A stretch of DNA of 64,000 nucleotides from Bradyrhizobium sp. CCBAU 53421 (GTDB taxonomy: Bacteria > Pseudomonadota > Alphaproteobacteria > Rhizobiales > Xanthobacteraceae), in assembly GCF_015291625.1 (NCBI RefSeq), contig NZ_CP030047.1, positions 8,236,001-8,300,000 of the forward strand, given 5' to 3'. The translations under genes and the position numbers were made by a program. The stretch's first letter is position 1. The number at the start of each line of letters is the position of its first letter. The notes beneath the pieces are model-generated. The model did not search any database. It saw only the letters and a list, made by a program, of their open reading frames with translations, and was not told where the DNA came from. Shown here in pieces: positions 29,451 to 35,886 of this stretch.

Positions 29451-30803
29451 CTACGCTTTGGCGCCGACCGGAAATCCCGGTATGCGCTGAATAACCTGCT
29501 TGACGTGATCGGCCGTAATCAGCCGCGTGCATTCGAACTGCCGGGGCGAATTGGCATGCCGCGGGCACCACAGGAAATCCTTGTGGTCGAAACGCACCCG
29601 CGGATCATTCCAGCAACTGTTGCACGCGTGAAAATTGACAATGCGGTAGGGCGTTTCAAATTCGTTGGTCGGATGGGTGAACCCGCTGATCATGACGACC
29701 GGCGTTCCTGACGCCCATGCAAGCCACGACAGGCCGCTCGACAGACCAATGAAAAAGTCAGCATGCTTCAGGTAGCGAAATCGCTCGGCCAGCGGCTTGT
29801 CGCCGGTCTCATCCTCGGCACCGTTCGGAATATGGTTCCAGATCAACTGAGTGCCGTGAGTGGCCTTCTGGTCGATACAGACCACCCGGTAGCCGGCCGC
29901 CTTCAGGAAATTGACGATCTCGCGCCAACCATGGGGATTATTCCAGTATTTGCTTTGCGTGGTGCTCTGAACCGCGATGCAGACATAGGGCTCGGCAATC
30001 GGCCTCGTATCATCCTTGATGGCGATGCGCGGCGGCTGCTCGGTCGGATCGACGCCCAGAATGTAACCCGCGGTCCGATGTAGCCCGACATGGCGAAAAT
30101 CGGTGGGCTGATAGACGCAATCCTTGTCATCGAAAAACAGTCCGACGCTGTAGGTCGCGTAATATCGCTCCGGCTTGACCTCTTCGTGGGTGATGAACTC
30201 GATGTCCGGATACGCGTCGCGGAACAGTTCGATCAGCGGCGCGCCCATGGCGCAACTCAGCTTGCAGCCATGCCTGTCCTTGAACTTCACCGCATAGGGA
30301 AACCATCCCATCGTATCGCCGAGCGTCCCGACCGGAAACTGGATCAGGACGTGACGATCCGTCGCGTTGTACTCATGCGAGAAAATGACATTCTCGCCCT
30401 GCAAGACCTCGATACGGAAGCGAATGTAGTAGCGCTTCGAGCTGTTGACGCGCCCGCCCGCGAACTGCGTCTCGAAGAGAACATTGCCGGTCTCGGTGTC
30501 CCAAAGACGTACGCGCCAGGGGCCGTCGGCTTCGGGACAGACCACCCGGGCGCCGTCGTTGAAGTCGAATCGCAGTCCCTTTGGACCGAGTTGAGTGGGA
30601 AGTTCGGCGGCGGCCGGATAGGCCCGCTTGGGCGCCTCGGCAGCCGACGCAACGGCTTCCGATTTGGTAGCCTCCGAGTTGGCAGCCTCCAACTTGGCAG
30701 GTACGGCGCTGGTCGACCGATCAACGATGACTTTGGGTTGGTCGGCCACTTGGTCAATCGGACGCTTCAGCCCGATCGCCGGCGCGACGGCAATCACATT
30801 CAC
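29451..30803 (-). CDS. Aah/TibC-type autotransporter protein O-heptosyltransferase
   Basis: About 450 residues from a GTG at 30803 (AGGGGA seven bases upstream). After an Ala/Glu-rich stretch of about 60 residues the protein shows the BAHT family order: LPTQLGPKGLRFDFNDGARV, GDTMGWFPYAVKF, a GT-B fold with VCIAVQSTTQSKYWNNPHGW, GLSSGLSWLAWASGTPVVMI, then a four-cysteine iron-finger pattern (Cys394-x2-Cys397-x15-Cys413-x11-Cys425). This family transfers ADP-heptose-derived sugar to serines in AIDA-type repeats in the cytosol before export. The target is probably the giant protein encoded 81 bp downstream. The frame runs further upstream into the divergent FkbM gene; those codons are not used. 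The actual sugar donor is unknown. Confidence 0.85.
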   Translation of the reverse strand: MNVIAVAPAIGLKRPIDQVADQPKVIVDRSTSAVPAKLEAANSEATKSEAVASAAEAPKRAYPAAAELPTQLGPKGLRFDFNDGARVVCPEADGPWRVRLWDTETGNVLFETQFAGGRVNSSKRYYIRFRIEVLQGENVIFSHEYNATDRHVLIQFPVGTLGDTMGWFPYAVKFKDRHGCKLSCAMGAPLIELFRDAYPDIEFITHEEVKPERYYATYSVGLFFDDKDCVYQPTDFRHVGLHRTAGYILGVDPTEQPPRIAIKDDTRPIAEPYVCIAVQSTTQSKYWNNPHGWREIVNFLKAAGYRVVCIDQKATHGTQLIWNHIPNGAEDETGDKPLAERFRYLKHADFFIGLSSGLSWLAWASGTPVVMISGFTHPTNEFETPYRIVNFHACNSCWNDPRVRFDHKDFLWCPRHANSPRQFECTRLITADHVKQVIQRIPGFPVGAKA

Positions 30804-30864
30804 GAATATCCCCTGCCCCGAAAATATAAAGAACGCTAAAAATGCGGGCAGAAGGTAAGCGAGA

Positions 30865-30893
30865 TTGACAACCGCGTCAACGGACGAAAACCT
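30865..30893 (+). promoter_or_regulatory. weak candidate promoter for the FkbM gene
   Basis: TTGACA at 30865-30870 is a perfect -35 word in the AT-richer gap between the divergent heptosyltransferase and FkbM genes. A -10 near 30888-30893 (AAACCT or ACCTTA one base off) is poor, so only the -35 is convincing. Confidence 0.25.
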
Positions 30894-30950
30894 TAGCGAG
30901 TACCCCCCTCGCGGCCGCTCCGGAGCCGCAGAAACAAAGAAACACAAGCG

Positions 30951-31754
30951 ATGAGCCGTAACCCCAGCAAGATCCCGTTTGTGATCGCAGCATCGGCTCA
31001 TGGCCCGCTGATCGTCAATCGGCTGGACTACCACACGTCGGGCGATCACATCTTTGGAGTGGGGATTCAGATTCTCGAGCACGGTGCGTTCGACGTCACC
31101 GAAATCGAGCTCACGAAGGGTCTTCTTGCACTGCGAAGAACCTACCGGGGAGATGGCGTGGTCGCGATCGACTGCGGGGCGAACATCGGCGTTCACACTA
31201 TCGAATGGTCGAAGCACATGACCGGCTGGGGCTCGGTCGTTGCCATCGAGGCGCAGGAACGGGTCTACTACGCACTCGCCGGCAACATCGCCATCAACAA
31301 CTGCTTCAATGCGCGGGCGATGCACGCGGTTATTTCGTCGGAGACCGGGAAGACCTGGGTGCCGACCTTAAGTCATCAGGAGCCCGCCAGTTTCGGAAGT
31401 CTGGAGGTGACGCAGCGCGCCGGCACGGAGCAAATCGGCCAGAAGATCGATTATTCCCAGGCCAACGGCACTGAGACGGCGATGATCACCCTGGACTCCC
31501 TCAATCTGAGCCGCTGTGATCTGATCAAGATCGACGTCGAAGGGATGGAGCTGAAGGTGCTGGAAGGAGCCAACGCCACGATCCGGCAGCATCACCCCGT
31601 GATTCATGCGGAATTCATCAAGACCGACAAGGCTGCACTGGTTCGCGCGTTGGCCGATCATGGATACCGGACCTACGACGCGGGACAGAACTGCCTGGCG
31701 ATCCATGAATCCGATCCAAGCCTGAGCCACGTCGAATCGCGAAACACGCCTTGA
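30951..31754 (+). CDS. FkbM family SAM-dependent methyltransferase
   Basis: A 267-residue protein with the FkbM signatures: the SAM-binding loop VVAIDCGANIGVHTI at about residue 65, VVAIEAQERVYYALAGNIAINN (motif II), and LIKIDVEGMELKVLEGA at about 200, which is the family hallmark. FkbM enzymes methylate hydroxyl groups, often of sugars. It is divergent from the glycosyltransferase (147 bp) and convergent with the HlyD gene, so a role in capping the sugar on the giant protein is plausible but only inferred from position. Confidence 0.88.
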   Translation: MSRNPSKIPFVIAASAHGPLIVNRLDYHTSGDHIFGVGIQILEHGAFDVTEIELTKGLLALRRTYRGDGVVAIDCGANIGVHTIEWSKHMTGWGSVVAIEAQERVYYALAGNIAINNCFNARAMHAVISSETGKTWVPTLSHQEPASFGSLEVTQRAGTEQIGQKIDYSQANGTETAMITLDSLNLSRCDLIKIDVEGMELKVLEGANATIRQHHPVIHAEFIKTDKAALVRALADHGYRTYDAGQNCLAIHESDPSLSHVESRNTP

Positions 31755-31757
31755 CGG

Positions 31758-31776
31758 CCCGGCCGCCGGGTTTTTT
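31758..31776 (+). terminator. short rho-independent terminator
   Basis: CCCGG-CCG-CCGGG followed by TTTTTT, three bases after the FkbM stop codon. The stem is only five pairs but the U-tract is complete. It ends against the 3' end of the convergent HlyD-type gene. Confidence 0.6.
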
Positions 31777-33189
31777 CTACCGCTCCCGGAGAGCATCCTT
31801 GCGATAGCGCACGATCGGCGACAACAAATAGCTCATGATGCTGCGGGCGCCCGTTCTGATCTCGACGGTGACGGTCATCCCCGGCGAGAGATTGATCTCC
31901 TTGTCGTCGACGACCATCTTGGTCCGGTCGATCGAGACATGCGCGACATACACCGGCCCCGTCCCCTTGGGCTCGCTGCTTTCCTCGGGCGCGCCGCCAT
32001 TGGGTTCGCGAGCTGGATCCCGCGGCCGGTCGCGGGAGACCGAATCGGGCGAGACGCTGACGATCTTGCCGTGCAGCAGGCCGTAGCGCGTGAAGTTGAA
32101 GGTATCGACCTTGATTTCGGCGTCCTGGCCCGGATGCACGAAGCCGATATCGCGATTTGAAACCATCGCTTCGATTTCAATCAGATTATCGCTGGGAACG
32201 ACGACCGCGAGCGTCTGGGCGGGAGTGACGACACCGCCGACAGTGTGCACGGCCAGTTGCTGCACCACGCCGTCGATCGGCGCGGCAAGTTTCTGAAGGT
32301 TGGTCCGGTGCTCGGCCTTCGACACCTCGTCCTTGAGGCTGCCCGCCTTCTGCGTCGCCTTGGCCAGATCATCGTACAGGCGGTGCCGGTATTCCGAGAC
32401 GAGCTTGGCGCGCGTCTCTTCGAGGGCGGCCACAGCCGCATTGGCCTCCTCGAGCTTGCTCCGTTGCACCAGGATGTCCTGCTGCATCCCGACCAGTTCC
32501 TGGAGCTCCTGCAGATATTGCAGCTTTGAACCGTACTCCCTGTCCGCCAGGTACTTGCGAACTCCGACGCGCTCCTGCAGCACCGGCAGCAAGGCTTCAA
32601 CCTTGGCGATGCTGGCGTCGATTGTCTTGGTCTCCGCGACCTTCTGCACCCGTTGCCGATCCAGCTCGGACAATTTGGCGCGCTGCTCGGAATCCTGACT
32701 GCGCAGGTACTCGAGATGCATCTGGATCAACGCGGGCGGCGTGTCGGCCGGCGCGCCGTCAAGCGCGTCGGTGTTTCCGTCAAGCGCCGAACGGGTGCGT
32801 GCGATATCCAGCAGCGACGCGAGAAGGTCGTTCTTCAGGTGCTGAAACTCCGCCTGATTGCTGGTCGGATCCAGCTCGATCAAAATCTCGCCGGCCTTGA
32901 CGGTTTGCCCGTCGCGGACGTGAATGGCCCGCACCACTCCGATCTCGAGCGGCTGAACCAGCTTCACGCGGTCGCCCGGCACGATCTTGCCGGGAGCGGA
33001 GGCAACGATATCGATCTTGCCGAGACCCGCCCACGCCACGGCGCAGCAGAACAAGGCCGCCAGCAAGATGGCGGTGAGCCTCGCTGTCGGAGATGGCGGC
33101 GTCTCGACGATCTCGAGGGCGGCCGGCAGGAAGGCCAGCTCGTCCCGCGTTTTGCCCCCGACCGCAAGTGCTTCACGAGCCGACTTCAT
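31777..33189 (-). CDS. HlyD family type I secretion adaptor
   Basis: A 470-residue membrane fusion protein. A short cytosolic N-terminus precedes one membrane helix (about 38-60). The split biotinyl/lipoyl domain is visible (ASAPGKIVPGDRVKLVQPLEIGVVR at about 65 and LAAPIDGVVQQLAVHT at about 300), with a long Glu/Lys/Leu-rich coiled coil between them (about 120-290). The C-terminal beta-barrel and FxYxRYGLLHGKIVSVSP-type segment follow. A Pro/Arg/Glu-rich insertion (DRPRDPAREPNGG) interrupts the last domain. It bridges the ABC exporter to a TolC-type outer-membrane channel, which is not in this window. It overlaps the exporter gene by 17 bases. Confidence 0.93.
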   Translation of the reverse strand: MKSAREALAVGGKTRDELAFLPAALEIVETPPSPTARLTAILLAALFCCAVAWAGLGKIDIVASAPGKIVPGDRVKLVQPLEIGVVRAIHVRDGQTVKAGEILIELDPTSNQAEFQHLKNDLLASLLDIARTRSALDGNTDALDGAPADTPPALIQMHLEYLRSQDSEQRAKLSELDRQRVQKVAETKTIDASIAKVEALLPVLQERVGVRKYLADREYGSKLQYLQELQELVGMQQDILVQRSKLEEANAAVAALEETRAKLVSEYRHRLYDDLAKATQKAGSLKDEVSKAEHRTNLQKLAAPIDGVVQQLAVHTVGGVVTPAQTLAVVVPSDNLIEIEAMVSNRDIGFVHPGQDAEIKVDTFNFTRYGLLHGKIVSVSPDSVSRDRPRDPAREPNGGAPEESSEPKGTGPVYVAHVSIDRTKMVVDDKEINLSPGMTVTVEIRTGARSIMSYLLSPIVRYRKDALRER

Positions 33190-35314
33190 GAATCCCCGCC
33201 TGCAACCGGTACAGCGACGCGTATCTTCCGCCCGTGCTCAGCAACTCCTCGTGGGATCCCTGTTCGACGAGCCGGCCGCGATCGATGGTGATGATTCGAT
33301 CGGTGCGTCTGACGGCGGACAGACGATGCGCAATGACAAAGACCGTTCGTCCCTTCACGATCCGGTTCATGTTGTCCTGAATGACCCGTTCGCTTTCGTA
33401 GTCCAGCGAACTCGTCGCTTCGTCGAAGATCAGGATGCGGGGATCGGTGATAAGGGCGCGCGCGATCGCGATGCGTTGCCGCTGACCTCCCGACAGGCTG
33501 GAGCCGCGCTCGCCGACGACCGTGTCGTAGCCTTCCGGCAGCTCCAGAATGAATTCGTGAGCCCCCGCAAGCTGCGCCGCGGCGATCACCTGCTGCATCG
33601 GAGCGGCCGGGTCGGCGAGCGCGATGTTCTCCCGTACGCTACGATTGAACAACACGTTTTCCTGCAGGACGACGCCGACCTGGCGACGCAGCCACGCCGG
33701 GTCGACCATCGCAAGATCGACCCCGTCGACAAGGACCCTGCCCTTCTCCGGAACGTAAAGGCGCTGGACGAGCTTGGTGAAGGTGCTCTTGCCCGAACCG
33801 GACGGACCGACGATGCCGACGACCTGGCCGGCCGGAATGCTGATGTTGATGTCATGCAGCACTTCGGGGCCATCGACCCGATACCGGAAGGACACGTGTT
33901 CGAGCGTGACCTGCCCCTTGATCGGCGGCGGCACGGCGCGACCAGGGCTGAACGTCTGCTCCGCCGGCGTATTCAGGATGTCGCCGAGCCGCGCGACGGA
34001 GAGCCTGGCCTGATGGAAGTCCTGCCAGAGCTGCGCCAGCCTCAGAACCGGCGCGCTCACGCGCGACGAGAACATGTTGAAGGCGATCAGCTCGCCGACC
34101 GTGAGGCTTCCGTCGATCACCAGCTTGGCGCCGGCATAAAGGATCACCGCGGTGACGAGCTTGCTGACGAACTGGACCGACTGGCTTGCGACATTGGCGA
34201 GGCTGAGCACGCGGAAGCTGGCCGCAACGTATTCGGCCAGCTGCTCCTCCCAGCGGCGCTGCATCTGCGGTTCGAGCGCCATCGCCTTGATCGTCTCGAC
34301 CCCGGTCACGCTCTCGACGAGAAAGGCCTGGTTTTCCGCTCCGCGCTCGAATTTGGTGTCGAGCCGCTGACGGAACATCGGCGTCGCACCGGCCGAGATG
34401 CCGACGTAAAGCGGGAAGGACCCGAGGACGATCCAGGTCAGGATCGGCGAATAAACAAACATCACCGCGATGAAAACGACGGTGAAGAACAGGTCGATCA
34501 CGACGGTCAGCGCAGAGCCGGTCAGGAAGTTGCGAATGTTCTCCAGCTCGCGGACCCGCGCTACCGAGTCGCCGACCCGGCGAGCCTGGAAGTAGGCAAT
34601 GGGCAGCCCGATGAGATGCCGAAACAAGCGGGCTCCCAGCTCGACATCGATCCGGTTCGTCACGTGCGAGAACAGGTAGGTCCTCAGTATTGCGAGGGCG
34701 GTCTCGAAGACCGCGATGCCGATCAACCCGACGACGAGCACATCGAGTGTGCTGAGTGTGTGATTAACCAGGACCTTGTCGATCACCACCTGAAAGAACA
34801 GCGGCGACACCAGTGCAAACAGCTGCAAGAAGAAGGAGGCGATCAACACCTCCACGAAATGATACCGGTATTTGTGGATTGCCCCCAGAAACCACGACAG
34901 GTCAAAGCGGCGCGCAAGGTTGACCAGCCCCGCCCGCCGGCTCACCAGGATCAGCTTGCCGGTCCACACCGCTTCGAGGTCGGCCCTCGTGATCAACTCC
35001 GGACGCTCGGACAGAGGCGACTGGACGAGGATCTTGTCCGCGCCCACCTTGGCGAGGATCAAATGGCCACCGTCGCGCAACAGCGCGATGGCGGGAAGCG
35101 GGACCTTCTCCAGCCTCAACCAGTTGGTGCTCACCTCGCGCGCCTTGACGCCGGTCGAGCGCGCGTAGCGCAGCATCTCCGCCGTTCCGAACGGGCCATT
35201 GCCGACTTGATGACGAATCTGGTCGACATCGGCCGGGATGCCGTGAAAACGCAGCAACATCGCGAGCCCAACTATCCCGCTGTCTGCTGTCGTAGCGCTC
35301 CGCGTCTCAATCAT
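33173..35314 (-). CDS. HlyB-type ABC exporter with C39-like domain (type I secretion)
   Basis: A 713-residue transporter with three parts. Residues 1-130 form a peptidase-C39-like domain; the place of the catalytic cysteine reads DSGIVGLAMLLRFHG with no cysteine, so it should recognise but not cut cargo, as in HlyB. Residues about 150-430 are the six-helix ABC membrane domain. The ATPase domain has Walker A GPSGSGKST, LSGGQRQRIAIARAL, Walker B ILIFDEATSSLD and switch AHRLS. It works as a dimer in the inner membrane and exports unfolded cargo in one step. Translationally coupled to the adaptor gene. The likely cargoes are the giant protein and the 998-residue protease. Confidence 0.95.
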   Translation of the reverse strand: MIETRSATTADSGIVGLAMLLRFHGIPADVDQIRHQVGNGPFGTAEMLRYARSTGVKAREVSTNWLRLEKVPLPAIALLRDGGHLILAKVGADKILVQSPLSERPELITRADLEAVWTGKLILVSRRAGLVNLARRFDLSWFLGAIHKYRYHFVEVLIASFFLQLFALVSPLFFQVVIDKVLVNHTLSTLDVLVVGLIGIAVFETALAILRTYLFSHVTNRIDVELGARLFRHLIGLPIAYFQARRVGDSVARVRELENIRNFLTGSALTVVIDLFFTVVFIAVMFVYSPILTWIVLGSFPLYVGISAGATPMFRQRLDTKFERGAENQAFLVESVTGVETIKAMALEPQMQRRWEEQLAEYVAASFRVLSLANVASQSVQFVSKLVTAVILYAGAKLVIDGSLTVGELIAFNMFSSRVSAPVLRLAQLWQDFHQARLSVARLGDILNTPAEQTFSPGRAVPPPIKGQVTLEHVSFRYRVDGPEVLHDINISIPAGQVVGIVGPSGSGKSTFTKLVQRLYVPEKGRVLVDGVDLAMVDPAWLRRQVGVVLQENVLFNRSVRENIALADPAAPMQQVIAAAQLAGAHEFILELPEGYDTVVGERGSSLSGGQRQRIAIARALITDPRILIFDEATSSLDYESERVIQDNMNRIVKGRTVFVIAHRLSAVRRTDRIITIDRGRLVEQGSHEELLSTGGRYASLYRLQAGIHEVGS

Positions 35315-35886
35315 CTCGCGATTTAATCTGCTCAGTAGCTGAAAATAACTGCCGTCGAAGGTGAGCCGAGATTGTCGTGAGCGCGCCCCCGCCCCTGCTC
35401 TTCGGCCTCGCCGTCAGCGCAAACTGACTATTCGCAACGAAACGACAGAGCAGCAAATGAATATGACAGCCAGAGTACTATGGCTCTCCGGCGAGATGCA
35501 ATTGGCGTTATCATCGGCCGCGCCGAATTCGCAAGCAACACCATGCCGATCCCGGAGTCGATCGCGGAACCGTTCGAAGCCCAACCAGACTCCGTAGTCT
35601 TACGGATCGCGGCGCCTGCGATGGCCGTCACCGGGGTCACACGGGTGATCGCATCGACCACTTAGCGTATAGAGGGTGATGACCTTGCGATCCTGCGGGA
35701 TGGGGGAACGGCCCGGGCTGTGTGCCATGCTGCAGGCCAATCGCGCCGGAGGCGTCGAAGATGAACAGCCTCGCGCAGTGCCTTGTCCGGTTCCGGCGCA
35801 TCGGTGCCTGTTGACTACCCTGTCACTGGTCAGCATGAATATTACCCATTATTGCTGCGCTACCATAGATTGAGAGCCCGACCAAG
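35315..35886. other. long intergenic region between exporter and protease genes
   Basis: About 570 bases, visibly less GC-rich than the surroundings, between divergent genes. Two overlapping antisense frames (35428-35661 minus, 35480-35665 plus) and one at 35676-35873 are open but have no convincing start signals and no recognisable family, so I do not call them. TTGACT at 35811 could be a -35 for the protease gene but no good -10 follows. The length suggests complex regulation or an undetected small RNA. Confidence 0.45.

Noticed and set aside
30804..31325. N-terminal extension of the heptosyltransferase to 624 residues
   Set aside because: It overlaps the FkbM gene on the other strand, and a GTG with good ribosome site exists at 30803. 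A hydrophobic stretch just upstream is an AT-rich promoter region read in frame.
35428..35873. Small genes in the gap before the protease
   Set aside because: Overlapping frames on both strands without ribosome sites or families; kept as a remark on the intergenic region only.
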